DNA of 64,000 nucleotides, from the NCBI GenBank assembly GCA_023634235.1, contig JAMKCF010000013.1, positions 10,470,296-10,534,295 on the forward strand, read 5' to 3'. The DNA comes from Pisaster brevispinus (Eukaryota > Echinodermata > Asteroidea > Forcipulatida > Asteriidae). Positions within the stretch are counted from its first letter, which is position 1. Each line of letters begins with the position of its first letter. Of this stretch, positions 10,807 through 22,574 are shown one piece after another. The notes beneath the pieces are model-generated. The model did no database searches. It had not been told where the DNA came from and saw nothing but the letters and a program-made list of their open reading frames with translations. The translations under genes were made by a program, and so were the position numbers.

Positions 10807-11081
10807 TAGTGTATTCTTCAACGCACCTGACCTGGCGTAGAAGGATGACTGCGCTCGTCCAGAGATACGAACCTGACCATCAATGACTTGATGTAGCCTC
10901 CCATGGCAAGATGAGCAAACGGTAGCAAGAAGGTCGACGTGAGTCAACTGGACGTGCCATATTCAGGGTGTACCATCGGCCAGTGGGAGGATCGCCGCAC
11001 AACGGGATTGCTTTGCCACACCGAACACGAAGGGCAGTCGCAGACACAGACACGACCAGCAAGCTATCATAAGCATTCAGC

Positions 11082-12200
11082 ATGGAAGACCTCATCAAGA
11101 CTTTGGAGAGAGAAACCTTTGACTCAGCAGCCTGTCCATTGACCAACTCATCCAAGTATGCACGCATCTAGATCTTGAGGCAGGGGACGTGGAGAAAACA
11201 CCAAAAGGGCCGTCTTCGGATACTACGGAGACTACTGACTCACATCAACAGTGAGCAAGTGGAGGACAGTGACGACGGGGGAGTGGAGCTACTCCAGACA
11301 TTAGACAGCTTGAAAGACCTCAAGCAAGAATCCCAAGACGAACCAGTCTCCATCGACCCAGCTCAGAAGAAACACGACCCAAGCAGCCCACCTAAGCTGG
11401 AGAGTAAAGAGTCCTCAACGACACAGCCGTCTGCAACCACGACCGATGTGGCCCACCTGCTGAGACGAGAATTCAGAATATCCGGTCAGATAGGAAAGCC
11501 AGGCCAAAAGGATCGACTTTCCTTTACCAGTCTTGCCAACCTCAAGAGAGTGGATTGGAGAAGAGCTACCCAGACAGAGATATCGTTCAAGGGGTGATTC
11601 GAGCTATAACACCAGGATCATCACTCCGAAGCTACCTGGAAGGACGAAGTAAGATCTCTCTGCCCAGCCTTCGCCGAATTATAAGATCGCACTACCAGGA
11701 GAGAGATGCGACAGATCTCTATAAACAACTCTCCCAGCTGACCCAAGGAGCTAGGGAGTCGGCCCAGGCCTTTCTGTTAAAGGCATTTGACACTCTACAA
11801 AAGGTTATATTTGCTAGCCAGGAGAGTGATTCCAGACTCCGCTACGATCCACACCTGGTGCAGGAGATGTTTTGCCATGCCATATTGACTGGCTTGAGGA
11901 GCGACTCCATCAAGACGGAACTCCGGCCCTACTCTTCGAAAAGATTAATGTGTTCTCCAGCCTGGAAGAAGAAAGACGGCAGAAACTCACCCAAAATAAA
12001 GCAACCTCAGTGAACGAAGTGTGCGAAGTCAGGGACAAACAGATCACACCACCAAAACCAGGGCTACTAATGACAGAGATTGCAGAGCTAAAAGCAGGGA
12101 TTGCAGAGCTTAGTTCATTGAAAGGCCAAGTAGCAGCACTCCAAGAATCATTCCAGAAGACACCACAACAGCAACCATCACGATTTGATACATCTTCATC
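11082..12200 (+). pseudogene. Gypsy gag, frameshifted
   Basis: Begins MEDLIKTLERETFDSAACPL at 11082. A stop follows near 11169, and coding continues over at least three frames (11175-11597, 11555-12013, 11872-12222). A central part resembling retrotransposon Gag (YQERDATDLYKQLSQLTQGA, ESAQAFLLKAFDTLQK) is recognisable. It ends in a coiled-coil-like segment, [20 protein letters not shown]. No CCHC zinc knuckle is visible before the protease, so that part may be deleted. It would have formed the particle shell. Confidence 0.75.
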
Positions 12201-15200
12201 TGGTAGATTGCTACCTCAATAATGCATCTACCACTGTGTTATGGGATACCGGAGCCCAGGTTTCCTTAATCAGTTCACAGTGGCTTCAACAAAACCTACC
12301 GAATGAACCAATCCGCCCCCTTTGTGATCTCCTTCAGTCTGAGAGGAACTTGGATCTCCGAGCTGCTAACGACACACCAATCCCCTTTGAAGGCTGGATT
12401 GAACTAGAATTGAGAATGAAGACGCCCCGGACGTGCACACCAGTAGTGTTTCCAGCTTTGATCACTCAGAATAGGATCCAACAACCGATTATTGGATACA
12501 ATGTGATCGAGACCCTTGTACATCACTCCGGAGAAGACGCCAGCAGTATTCTTGGAGGAGCAATGAAGAACCTGAAACACACCAGAGCTGTAAAGTTGGT
12601 TCACTTGATTCAGGCTAATGATCCAGAAGAAGTGTGCAGTGTCAAATCAGGGAGGCAGAACATTATGATCCCCAAACACAGCAATTTTGGTATTCGATGT
12701 TTGGCACGAGCTGGCTTGACAGACGGCAAGATAGAAGGACTGTTCGTACCAGACGTTGAACAGCAATGGCCAGAAGGTCTTCAGGTAGATGAATCAGTGG
12801 TGAATCTCATAACAGGTACGGCAACCCCAGTCGTAATCCGAGTGACGAACTCCACAGACCGAGACATCATGTTGAAACGACGTAGTCTGTTGGGCCACAT
12901 ACAGCTTGTCAATTCAGTATGCCCCATGGAACCCTCTATGCTGAATACATGGACACTATCACCCAAGCAAAAAGAAACCACTGTTTCAAGTATCTCCACC
13001 AAGAAGGAATGGATTCCCCCTGTAAACCTGAGTCATCTGACAACTTCACAGAGGTCTGCCGCAGAGAAGCTTCTTCGAGAGGAGTCAGCCGCTTTTGCTA
13101 AATATGACTCGGATCTGGGACGTGTCCCCGACTTGAAGATGGAGATACGTCTACGTGATGAGGAACCCGTCCGAAAGACTTACATGTCAATGCCTCGCCC
13201 ACTGTACCTAATCAGCCGTGACTGGATCAGGAAGTCTTCTTCTCCGTACTCATCACCAGTAGTGTGTGTTCGAAAAAAAGATGGAAGCCTCAGACTCTGT
13301 GTTGACTACAAAGAGTTAAACCAGAAAACTATTCCTGATCGTCAGCCAATCCCTCGAATCAAGGACGTGTTGGACAGCCTAAGTGGCAACCAATGGTTTT
13401 CTACCCTCGACCAAGGTAGAGCATATCACCAGGGTTTTATGTCAGAACAAAGTTGTCCACTCACAGCTTTCATCACACCTTGGGGACTTTACGAATGGGT
13501 CAGGATTCCATTTGGGTTGACAAATGCACCAGCAGTTTTCCAGCGGTCTATGGTAACTTGTTTTGATGGACTTAATGGTGAAATCGCCATGACCTACCTT
13601 GACGATGTTTTGGTGTTTAGCGACAACTTCCAAAACCACCTTGATCATCTGCGACAGGTCCTGAATCGTTTACAGAAGCATGGTGTAAAGTTAAGACCCA
13701 ACAAGTGCGAGCTCTTTCAAAGTGAAGTACGCTACCTAGGTCGACTGGTATCAGCAAAAGGTCATCGACTTGATCCATCCGACATATCTGCTGTTCGGTC
13801 CCTCAGCGAAAAACGACCAGAGACGGTTGGAGATGTCAGGAAGTTACTGGGACTACTGGGCTACTACCGCAGTTACATCCAGGACTTTTTTCGCATCGCA
13901 CGACCATTATACGACCTACTGAAAGTGACACCGAGTGAGGAGCAAACTACCCATAAACCCAAAGCCAAGGGGAAACCTAACTCAAAGATGAAGTCTGCGC
14001 AGAAGCTTTCGAAACAGAAAGTGGAGTGGAAGGATCATCATCAAAATATACTTGAGGAGATTCTTGGTTTTCTAATGGCACCACCAATCATGGCCTTTCC
14101 AGACTACAATGAGCCTTTTGTAGTTCACACTGACGCATCGAATGATGGACTGGATGCAGTACTTTACCAACGACAGAAGGGGAAGATGAGAGTCATCGCA
14201 TATGGGTCCCGTACCCTCAGTCCGGCGGAGAAAAACTACTATTTCCATTCTGGTAAGCTGGAATTTATGGCACTAAAATGGGCAGTGACCGATAAATTCA
14301 GAGACTACTTGTACTACGCCTCCGCTTTTACCGTGTTCACTGACAACAATCCCTTGACGTATGTGCTGACTTCTGCCCGGCTGAATGCAACAGGTCATCG
14401 ATGGGTGGCAGAGTTAGCAGACTTCAACTTCAACATAAAGTACCGCCCTGGAAAGAGCAATGCAGATGCTGACACCCTCTCGAGACTACCACTGGACATG
14501 GAAAATTACATGAGTACATGTACAACAGAAGTCTCCCAGGCAGAATTGGAGACCACAGTCCATGCCATCGAGGCTCAGAGTCAGGGAACAGTCACATGGG
14601 TTTCTGCAATAACCACTGATCCTGAGACGTTGCTACCGACCACACTACCAGGTAACCAAATGTTCAGTAAACGTGATATACAGCGTGCACAGAAAGAGGA
14701 CCAGTGCCTAGCCAGAGTTATCTACTTCCTTCAGAGAGGTCAACGTCCAAACAAGCGGGAGATAACAAAGGAGCATCCCGATACCATAGCCTCACTGCGT
14801 GAATGGGTTAACCTAAGGCTGGAAGAGGACATCTTGTTTAGAGTGAAGGGCACTAGACACCAAATGATCATCTCCTTGAAGATGCGACAAACCGTCTATA
14901 AGGAACTCCATGACAACATGGGCCACATTGGTGCTGGGCGTGTCTTGGACCTTGCAAGAAACCGGTTTTACTGGCCGCACATGCAACGAGATGTTGAACA
15001 ATATTGCTCCAAAGTCTGCCCTTGCTTGAAAGACAGAAAACCCGCACAACACACGATGGAACCCCTGGGAACAATCATCACGACAGCTCCCTTTGAACTG
15101 ATTTCCATTGATTTTCTGCATCTAGAAAGAAGCAAGGGTGGATTTGAATACATCTTGGTGATTGTTGACAACTTCACAAGGTTTGCCCAGGCATATGCAA

Positions 15201-15493
15201 CCCGACATATGTCTGGAAAAACTGTAGCTGATAAAATCTTCAATGATTTTGTTCTTCGTTTCGGGTATCCTCAGCGAATTCATCATGACCAAGGAGGAGA
15301 ATTCGAAAACAAGATGTTCAAACGACTTCAACAACTCTCTGGTATTACACCTTCCAGGACGACTCCATACCATCCGCAGGGGAACGGTCAATGCGAAAGA
15401 CTGAACCGGACCCTCCTCGGGATGTTGAGGACCCTCACTGAAGACCAGAAATCTAACTGGAAGGAGTCACTCCAGAAGGTGGTACATGCGTAA
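12185..15493 (+). CDS. Gypsy Pol polyprotein: protease, RT, RNase H, integrase
   Basis: 1,102-residue open frame. Protease: [12 protein letters not shown] near residue 20, with the catalytic Asp. Reverse transcriptase about 350-540: [31 protein letters not shown] with the first Asp, and YLDDVLVFS near 468. RNase H about 640-770: [10 protein letters not shown] and [10 protein letters not shown]. Integrase from about 905: zinc-binding HDNMGH...C..C, then [19 protein letters not shown] and GQCERLN, with 35 residues between the second Asp and the Glu (DD35E). The segment before SSSPYSSP looks shortened compared with typical gypsy RTs. The frame stops at 15491 inside the conserved region after DD35E, so integrase is cut from its C-terminal part. 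Confidence 0.93.
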   Translation: MIHLHLVDCYLNNASTTVLWDTGAQVSLISSQWLQQNLPNEPIRPLCDLLQSERNLDLRAANDTPIPFEGWIELELRMKTPRTCTPVVFPALITQNRIQQPIIGYNVIETLVHHSGEDASSILGGAMKNLKHTRAVKLVHLIQANDPEEVCSVKSGRQNIMIPKHSNFGIRCLARAGLTDGKIEGLFVPDVEQQWPEGLQVDESVVNLITGTATPVVIRVTNSTDRDIMLKRRSLLGHIQLVNSVCPMEPSMLNTWTLSPKQKETTVSSISTKKEWIPPVNLSHLTTSQRSAAEKLLREESAAFAKYDSDLGRVPDLKMEIRLRDEEPVRKTYMSMPRPLYLISRDWIRKSSSPYSSPVVCVRKKDGSLRLCVDYKELNQKTIPDRQPIPRIKDVLDSLSGNQWFSTLDQGRAYHQGFMSEQSCPLTAFITPWGLYEWVRIPFGLTNAPAVFQRSMVTCFDGLNGEIAMTYLDDVLVFSDNFQNHLDHLRQVLNRLQKHGVKLRPNKCELFQSEVRYLGRLVSAKGHRLDPSDISAVRSLSEKRPETVGDVRKLLGLLGYYRSYIQDFFRIARPLYDLLKVTPSEEQTTHKPKAKGKPNSKMKSAQKLSKQKVEWKDHHQNILEEILGFLMAPPIMAFPDYNEPFVVHTDASNDGLDAVLYQRQKGKMRVIAYGSRTLSPAEKNYYFHSGKLEFMALKWAVTDKFRDYLYYASAFTVFTDNNPLTYVLTSARLNATGHRWVAELADFNFNIKYRPGKSNADADTLSRLPLDMENYMSTCTTEVSQAELETTVHAIEAQSQGTVTWVSAITTDPETLLPTTLPGNQMFSKRDIQRAQKEDQCLARVIYFLQRGQRPNKREITKEHPDTIASLREWVNLRLEEDILFRVKGTRHQMIISLKMRQTVYKELHDNMGHIGAGRVLDLARNRFYWPHMQRDVEQYCSKVCPCLKDRKPAQHTMEPLGTIITTAPFELISIDFLHLERSKGGFEYILVIVDNFTRFAQAYATRHMSGKTVADKIFNDFVLRFGYPQRIHHDQGGEFENKMFKRLQQLSGITPSRTTPYHPQGNGQCERLNRTLLGMLRTLTEDQKSNWKESLQKVVHA

Positions 15494-16681
15494 AATTGTA
15501 CTACTAGCAGTGCAACAGGGTTCTCACCATTCTTCTTGTTGTATGGACGCTCCCCTCGGCTACCAATTGATGTTGCATTTGGCCTGGACCCCAAAGCTGG
15601 ACCAAAAAAAGAGGACCACAACCAATTTGTGAAACGGTGGAAAACGCAGATGGAGGAGGCTTACTCTATTGCTGAACGCCAGGCAGCCAAGTCGACTGAA
15701 CGAGGAAAGAAGTATCATGACCAGCAGGCACACAGTACAGTTCTACAACCAGGAGACCGTGTCCTTATCCGCAGTGTTGGACGCCATCTTGGACCAGGTA
15801 AACTCCGCTCCTACTGGGAGGACAATGTCTACATCGTTGTTGGTAGAAAAGGAGAACACTCTCCAGTCTATGAAGTGAAGCAAGAAACGGGAAACCTGAA
15901 GCACCGTGTAGTACACCGCAATCTCCTTCTCCCATGCAACAGCATGAGAACAGATGTTGAACCCAAGAAGACGCTTCACCAACCACAGAGACGAACTCCA
16001 AAGCCCAACCGCCGAGGAATCTCTAATGTATCCAGTCCGACAAGGAGTGATGACAGTTCAGATGAAGAAGTTACCATGGTAACGAACACTCCCTCTGATC
16101 CAAGACCGTTCCGAGCAATGGAGGAAGTGAACCAGCCCACATTGAATCCTGCAGCGGTGCCCTTCCCATGGAATGCACCAGACGTGGAGGACACACCTTC
16201 TATTGAGCCCCTAGAGCTTATCGATGGTGCTGGAGATAACGAGAACATTGCTTTGACGGAACCTGATCCTCTGATAACTGCATCCGACGCACCTGAGATG
16301 AGTTGTGAGGACACTCCCACAGAACAGCCCCCACAGCCAACTGCATCCTACGCACCGGAACCGAATAGCGAGGACGCTTCCGCAGAACAACCCCAACAAC
16401 CAGAACCAGAACCAAAAGCACCCTCTGAAGGCAGACCAACCAGACAACGACATCCTCCACAACTGTTTGGGTGTCTTGGTGAGCCTTCGATGCAGAGCAT
16501 GGACCCTCGAGTGGTTGCTGTTCAGGGATATCCTGTCCCACCTCAGTGGATCCTACCTATTCAAATGACTATGACACCGTGGATGAATCCGTATGTTCAG
16601 CAGGGTTCACCTATGATGCCACCGGCATGGGTGTGGCAGCCAACTCCACCACTAGTACGAGACGCACAGAAGCTTTACTAG
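15494..16681 (+). pseudogene. Integrase C-terminal domain and Pro-rich tail, downstream of a stop
   Basis: Same frame as Pol after the TAA at 15491. SATGFSPFFLLYGRSPRLPI is the usual gypsy integrase block, then LQPGDRVLIRSVGRHLGPGK and YEVKQETGNLKHRVVHRNLL, the chromatin- or DNA-binding C-terminal domain. A tail of about 200 residues rich in Pro, Glu and Gln follows, with three PEMS/PEPNSEDAS-type repeats. The first ATG after the stop is at 15536, but this was originally part of Pol. Confidence 0.88.
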
Positions 16682-17075
16682 ACGATGACGAAACAGTGTG
16701 ACGAGAATCCAGGCTAGCAGCGCAGTGAAGTCCCCACAGCAGAGTATGGACGGGACCTAGGAACATCAATCAGCAGCTTCGATGGGGGGACTACCCACCT
16801 GACTGACTTGATGTGTACTGGCGGTGATGTTGCTAAGCTTTCATCCAGTTCGAGTCTATTTCTATTATCTTTCTTCACGAGAAGTTCGGAGATGAGGGGA
16901 TGTGGAATTAGCTACTCCATCAACCTTTTCTCTACCTAGTTGTCTTGATGATGAGGAATTATCAAGTAATTAGTGAGCATTTAACTCTAGCAATGGACAC
17001 TCAAAGAACTGTTGCTTGGATGATAACGATTTCAGTTAGTTCATAAATTGTAACTTAATGTTGAGGACAACATTT

Positions 17076-17091
17076 ATTTTGAGGGGTAGTA
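17076..17091 (+). other. Probable polypurine tract
   Basis: TTTTGAGGGGTAGTA lies directly before the right LTR. The purine run GAGGGG is short but in the correct place for plus-strand priming. Confidence 0.5.
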
Positions 17092-18549
17092 TGTAGAGAT
17101 GGCAAAACTGATACACCTTCCAAGTGTAGAAAGGTGTCGGATTTTCAGTGTTAATTGCCCCCTGCCCCCCTTTAATTTTGTAATAGAACTTTGACCCTAC
17201 CTCTAGAAATAATGGATTAGTCCAAGATTGCCACATCAGCAGAGTTACTCTGGACAGGATGTTGGTTTGGTCATTCTTACACCAGTGATGACCAGTACTA
17301 GACATATTAAAAGGAGTTTCTACAAGATATCTTGCTTGACAGTGTATTTTCATTATTCTTACAGGTATGTTGATTTTATATTTATTTATTAATTTCATTG
17401 TGCTTTTTAATAGAAGTATCTAGATTATTGAACTTTAATATTTGCTTTGTGTTGTGAACTTGATCAAGACAATGTAACTTGAAGACAGTTGGGAGTTTTC
17501 ACTCCAAGGTTACAATAGAGAATTTGTTTCAGACTTGGAAGCCAGTTGGAATGTAGTCTAGAGTTTCCTTTGTTAAGTCATATGATAATGGACAGTGATA
17601 ATGATTTTATCTAGATGAAGTGGAATTGCTTTCTTGAAGTACTGCTTGGACTTTATTTAGTATTTAAAGGTTACTTTTATTTGCTAAGGTATCACTTTTC
17701 TAAGTTTGCTTTCAAGTGTTAAAGTGTACTTTATTTGATTGTAGACTTTCATTTACTAGTTTCTGTTTTAAGTATTTGTTGAGGAACTGTAGTGTTCTGT
17801 CAGATATATTTTAGTTTGGAAGTATTGTTAACCACTACTTTGACCGAACTCCATGTGTAGAGAATCTTTGTAGCCAAAGACCATTGTTTATTGGAGGTTC
17901 AAGATCTTCCTACACTAGGCCACACAGTGTGAGCCCAGTGGCTCTGAAGTTGTTTATTGGAGTAATGTTGCATCAGGGCAGGAAGTGAGATCTGAAGGCA
18001 AGAACACCTATTTTCTTGTGAATACTTGAGTAGCTGTAGGCAAGAACACCTATTTTCTTGTGAATACTTAAGTAGCTGTAGGCAAGAACACCTACTTTTT
18101 TGTGAATATATAATTAGCTTTGCCTTGATCATTTACTGCAGGGACAAAATTGTAATGATTATAGGTTGAACACCTGATGAAATGAGTTGTTGTGTATGCA
18201 TTTAAAGGTGTTTGTTTTATGATGTTTATTCTTTGAACCATTTGAACCAGATTTTACAGATCAGTATATTTTATTTAGTTATTTGTTAGAAGTAAGATTG
18301 AGTTATATTGCGTTACCTTCTCAGTAAGTAAGTACATAGTTTAAAAATTAACAAGTACTTAACGTTTGGATAATGTTTGATGTAATGTGATTCTTACACC
18401 AGTGATGACCAGTACCAGACATATTAAATGAGTTTCTACAGGATATCTTGCTTGACAGTGTGTTTTCATTATTCTTACGGGGGTCATCAACCCGACATAT
18501 TAATGTGCTCCGCTTAGATTGCCAGTTTGGTAATTTGACGGGTGCAACA
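17092..18549 (+). repeat. Right LTR of the gypsy element
   Basis: 1,458 bp, starting TGTAGAGATGGC and ending GACGGGTGCAACA. It has its own internal repeat of about 90 bp (17275-17364 and 18389-18480) at the positions of the left LTR's repeat but with different sequence. A tandem repeat of about 42 bp (GCAAGAACACCTATTTTCTT core) occurs three times at 17996-18118 and is not seen in the left LTR. Confidence 0.87.
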
Positions 18550-18898
18550 TATCGACTTTATAAACTCATTCCATCCTACCATAGAGTTCCTGCTGAATAC
18601 TCTCTGGCAAGTGTGAACTTGTCATATGTTACTATAACTAAATCCCATAACGGCGTTGTTACGGATGTACACAGCAAACCCAGTGACTCCCATTAGTACC
18701 TTTTCTCCAATAGTTGCCACCCTAAAATTACTCTTAGAAGACAGTTGCTTACAGCCAGGCCTTGTGCATAAGGCGTATCTGCTCGACAGCAGATACCCTA
18801 TACAAAAGGTACTCATCAGACCTCAGGAAACACCTTGTTTTTAAGGGTCACAGTGAACGCAGGATTCTAATTTGACATAAATACATCGCCATATTTGT

Positions 18899-19222
18899 TT
18901 GGCCAATAAGGGATCTAAAAGAGTCCCGACCAAGAGAGTTGCCCTGCTCACCACCTATTACCCAAAACTAACCAGACTCTCCTCAATCCTCAATGGCTGT
19001 ATGAATATTCTCAACTCCTCAAAGATAATGCGCTCAGCAATTCCTGAGCATCCCAAGGTTGCATTCCGCCGCCCCAAAAACCGGAGTGACTTTCTAGTCA
19101 GGACCAAACTTCCCCCAGGTACAGGCCAAACACCACCCTCAAGAGAGATACAGGGTTTTCACAAGTGTGCCCGCTCAAAATGTAGAACGTGTCTCTACAT
19201 CAAACTTGCACTCTTAAAGTGA
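18899..19222 (+). pseudogene. PLE linker with Cys motif
   Basis: 107 residues: RVALLTTYYPKLTRLSSILN, HPKVAFRRPKNRSDFLVRTK and HKCARSKCRTCLYIK. The region between RT and nuclease has a conserved Cys cluster typical of GIY-YIG-bearing PLEs. Confidence 0.8.
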
Positions 19223-19244
19223 AGAGTCATAGCACTGGCCAAAG

Positions 19245-19560
19245 TTGTGTATGCACCCATTGTTGTGTATGCTTTATCTTGTAAGAGATGTGGACTACAT
19301 ACAGTTTGTGAGAGAGACTAAAACCAAACTCAGTCTCCACTTTGCGAACCATGTCACTTCCATAAAGACCAATAAACTGTACGCCGTCTCCATTCACTTC
19401 AACAGCCTTAATCACAGCGTAAAAGATGTTGGACTCATTGTGATTGAGGCTTGCAAGGGTTTTGACACACACTGCAAACTCAGAGAATCACACTGGATTC
19501 ACCAACTCAAGACAGTCCAACCCTTTGCACTCATCATAAACACAGGTGCTAAAGAACTTT
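19245..19560 (+). pseudogene. PLE GIY-YIG endonuclease
   Basis: YIQFVRETKTKLSLHFANHV replaces the canonical YVGETKTKL seen in the 62.8-kb copy. AVSIHFNSLNHSVKDVGLIV and RESHWIHQLKTVQPF follow. This is the nuclease that nicks target DNA. The altered YIG-type residues (QFV for VG) suggest loss of function. Confidence 0.8.
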
Positions 19561-20190
19561 CCATCCTCCTCCTTTTACTTTTGCTTGTTTATTTCGTTGA
19601 TGTAAAAATACATACAATTACTATAAATTGTATGTTCTCTCCACTGGTCTATCTTTACGATTATTTTTTTCAAGAAGTTCTAACAAAAAACATCCCGTTA
19701 ATAATCTATTCCCATAGCAGAGGATTTAATGACCCGCTTTACATGCAGGTTCTCTTGCCTCATTTAAATTCTTTACACAGATTCTGTTGTTCTATAATTA
19801 TTTGTATCTTGCCTACCAGAGTCAGTTGCATTATCCTGATGTGGTTTGCTCTCTAATCCTACCCGTTCATGCTTCCCGCCTTGTAATGCCTACAATGCGG
19901 TACCACCTGTAAGGTCCAGTGATCAACCATTTCACACTGACCATACTTTGTCTTCACTACTTTACTCGGATAGGTTCTTAGCCACCCTATTGTTTGTAAA
20001 TTTATAGCTCTGATTGGCTATATTTTCCAGCTTTTCTGGATACTCTCCCTTAATCCTTTGCTTCTCTTTTTGCTTTTAATGAATATGTTCGTGTTTGTTC
20101 ATGTTTATGCCTCTGACAAAGGTCCGGTTTGGACTGAAAGCTAATACCATTTTCCCTATTAATTTCAAATAAATATTTGTTAGGCGTGCT

Positions 20191-20351
20191 CGAGACCAGG
20201 TCATTCATACATTGTATTTTATTTTCATTTCGCCCCCAGTAAGCAGAAGTATAGCTCTGCAGTTGTTTGCATTCAATTTGGTTACAATGAAGCAGGTCAA
20301 ATAATTGTATGTTGCCTTAACGTAAACAAGAAGTTTCTTCAGACAATCAGG
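20191..20351. other. Intron sequence between PLE and minisatellite
   Basis: Nothing recognised. Confidence 0.4.
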
Positions 20352-20878
20352 TAATAGTGTGTTATCTCATAGCGATGTTACCTGGACTGAATAGTGTGTT
20401 ATCTCAATAACACTGTTACCTGGACTGAATAGTGTGTTATTGCAATAACGCTGTTACCTGGACTGAATAGTGGTTATCGCAATAACGCTGTTACCTGGAC
20501 TGAATAGTGTGTTATCGCAATAACGCTGTCACCTGGACTGAATAGTGTGTTATCGCAATAACGCTGTTACCTGGACTGAATAGTGTGTTATTGCAATAAC
20601 ACTGTTACCTGGACTGAATAGTGGTTATCGCAATAACGCTTTTACCTGGACTGAATAGTGTGTTATCTCAATAACGCTGTTACCTGGACTGAATAGTGTG
20701 TTATTGCAATAACGCTGTTACCTGGACTGAATAGTTTGTTATTGCAATAACGCTGTTACCTGAAATGAATGGTGTGTTATCTCAATAACGCTGTTACCTG
20801 GACTGAATAGTGGTTATCGCAATAACGCTGTTACCTGGACTAAATAGTGTATTATCGCAGAAATGTTGTTACCTGGAC
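20352..20878. repeat. 14-unit minisatellite carrying splice-donor copies
   Basis: Fourteen units of 37-38 bp, consensus core TGAATAGTGTGTTATCGCA plus ATAACGCTGTTACCTGGAC. On the minus strand each unit contains AGTCCAG followed by GTAACAGCG, which is the same as the FN3-9 exon end and donor at 20873-20866. The array begins inside the exon edge and runs into the intron. GTTATTGCAATAAC is an internal palindrome. Confidence 0.95.
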
Positions 20879-21111
20879 TGAGTAACTGATACTCCCTTCC
20901 AAATACATAATTTGTTTTGTATGGGACTGCCTGTCAAGCTGTGGTGTGATTCTCACTGTATTTCCCGATGCCGGGTTCTCTGACTCCGTCTTCCAATAGC
21001 GGAGCTCGTAGCTGATGATGATGCCATGTGGAGGACTGGGAGCATTCCACGCCACGACGATCCAGTCGCTTCTCGTGACTGAAAAAACGACGTTGCCTGG
21101 AGAAGGGGGAA
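20873..21111 (-). CDS. Tie1/2: FN3 domain 9, first exon
   Basis: 239 nt, phase 1 to 0. GNVVFSVTRSDWIVVAWNA, YELRYWKTESEN and GSISYSVQ at the exon end. The donor is GTAACA. A 14-unit minisatellite starts exactly at this donor and repeats its sequence (see that entry). Confidence 0.9.
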
Positions 21112-21624
21112 CTTTGAAAATAAATGAACAAATATTACTAATGTGTAATGGAAAGTTCTCTTATTGTTTACTACTTGATTTTTCAGATAACAAGTTTTAT
21201 CCACTCAAGGTGATCCTTCTCCAGCCTTCTCCCATGTTGTATCGAAGGATTGAGTGTTATCCATGGCCGAACGGCAGTTACAGGTTGAATGACTTCTGAC
21301 TGGCACCAGAGCCTTCGATTAACAATTAAATGATATGTCTAGCTTTTTCTCAACTGCTAGCGCCAGTACGCCCCAATATTGCTTGTTCAAGTTTTGCTTT
21401 AGTGATTGTTTTTCTCAGCTGTTAGCCTCGTCGACTGAATGGCTCAATATTATTCAACCACCCTAGATGAAGGACACTCGAACAATTCTTGTTATAAATG
21501 AATGGTCTTTATATGTATTGTTTAATCTAGACAGAGGCTTACAGAAAATAAAAATGGAGCTCGTTATTTTTGGGGTTTGTTCTTTTGAACAAACTAATCA
21601 TAGTCCTATATTCGTATTACTTAC
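21112..21624 (-). other. Intron with a SINE fragment
   Basis: 513-bp intron between FN3-8 and FN3-9. Positions 21235-21305 (GTTGTATCGAAGGATTGAG; CGGCAGTTACAGGTTGAATG) match the body of the SINE family at 29.4-29.6 kb. Confidence 0.6.
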
Positions 21625-21912
21625 TTCCTTCTTTAGTTAAAGACGTATTTTGAACAACTGGCCCTGAACCGAGCTGATTCCTTGCAGACACTGAGAGTGT
21701 GTATAACGTAAAGGGAACAAGGTTCGTAAACTCTACCCGCGTAATAGATATCGTATCTTCCTTTAGTATATCCTTTTCACTGTCATTTAGCGTGTAATGG
21801 TACTGAGTTATCAAGCCGTTACGCTGACCACACACTGGTTGTTTCCATGAGAAGGCCATGGTTTGGTTGGTAACATCAATATATATCAAATCACTCGGAG
21901 GACCGGTAGGTG
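21625..21912 (-). CDS. Tie1/2: FN3 domain 8
   Basis: 288 nt, phase 1 to 1. GPPSDLIYIDVTNQTMAFSW, CGQRNGLITQYHY and LVPFTLYTLSVSARNQLGSG are ordinary FN3 strands with the core Trp and Tyr. The acceptor is CATTTTAG and the donor is GTAAGT. Confidence 0.92.
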
Positions 21913-22574
21913 CTAAAATGGGTGAAATTAGTGAATACAATTAAATAAAAGAACATAAGTTAGTAAGTAAAGAAAAAATGTGTAAAATACCTATCCAGCA
22001 ACATACCATTTATAGGACACCATATGGACTAGAAGAGATCAAAGCTTCTGTTCCTCAGGATGACGCACGCAAGTATCACCAATATATTAAACTATTAGCG
22101 TAATTCTTAAGTTCAAGTCTGTTTCTTGAATGTACTTTGCCGACTTTTTACTGCCGGCAACTGATTCAACTAATAGGTTACTATTATTTGTTTGCGTCCG
22201 TGTTAATGACAATCTAACTATTGTCAATGGTTTATTTCGAAATTTACTCAATAAATCTTGTTCAAATTGTTTTCTTGTTCAATGCACATGTACCTGTTTT
22301 TCGCACTATCGACCATGTTCCCAGACTAATTGCATTGTTCTATAGTTCAAATACATTTTGGAGTTGAAATACAATTGAAAACAAAACAAAAACTAAAAAC
22401 AAAAACAATAAATGCCCGGAAGCTTTTTTTTTTTTAGGGAAACCGAGTTTTACTGCTACTCAGATTCATCTTTCTTACTTACTTTCATTTCTTAAATTGA
22501 GGAAATTGATTTCTGCATCGGGGATATTAAATAAAATCTTCATTATTTTCAAACAATACAAGAGCTGCACCTAC
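21913..22574 (-). other. Intron, no gene seen
   Basis: 662 bp, AT-rich, with an A-rich run near 22370-22410 and a T-run near 22425. Confidence 0.5.

Larger units (their letters stand above)
9317..18549 (+). mobile_element. Ty3/gypsy LTR retrotransposon nested in a PLE
   Basis: 9,233 bp with terminal TG...CA. The left LTR is 9317-10786 and the right LTR 17092-18549. The flanks carry the 4-bp target duplication TATC (9313-9316 and 18550-18553). The uninterrupted PLE copy at 60330 reads straight through GAGTTTATCGACCATATAAA, confirming the insertion site. The internal order is gag, protease, reverse transcriptase, RNase H, integrase, which places it in Ty3/gypsy. Gag frameshifts and a stop inside integrase make it non-autonomous. 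Confidence 0.93.
18550..20190 (+). mobile_element. Penelope-like element, 3' half
   Basis: Continuation of the PLE at 7780-9316. It contains the RT-to-nuclease linker (18899-19222), the GIY-YIG domain (19245-19560) and an AT-rich 3' tail ending near GCCTCTGACAAAGGTCCGG and AATAAATATTTG. The same 3' tail is found in reverse orientation at 61930-62300. Confidence 0.87.

Noticed and set aside
18056..18132. Short Cys-rich repeated peptide in the 17899-18132 frame
   Set aside because: Translation of the 42-bp tandem repeat inside the right LTR.
9317..18549. Endogenous retrovirus with an envelope gene
   Set aside because: No open frame after integrase resembles an envelope; the tail after integrase is Pro/Gln-rich without a signal peptide or membrane anchor.
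20352..20878. CRISPR-like array
   Set aside because: The units are contiguous with no unique spacers, and the genome is eukaryotic.
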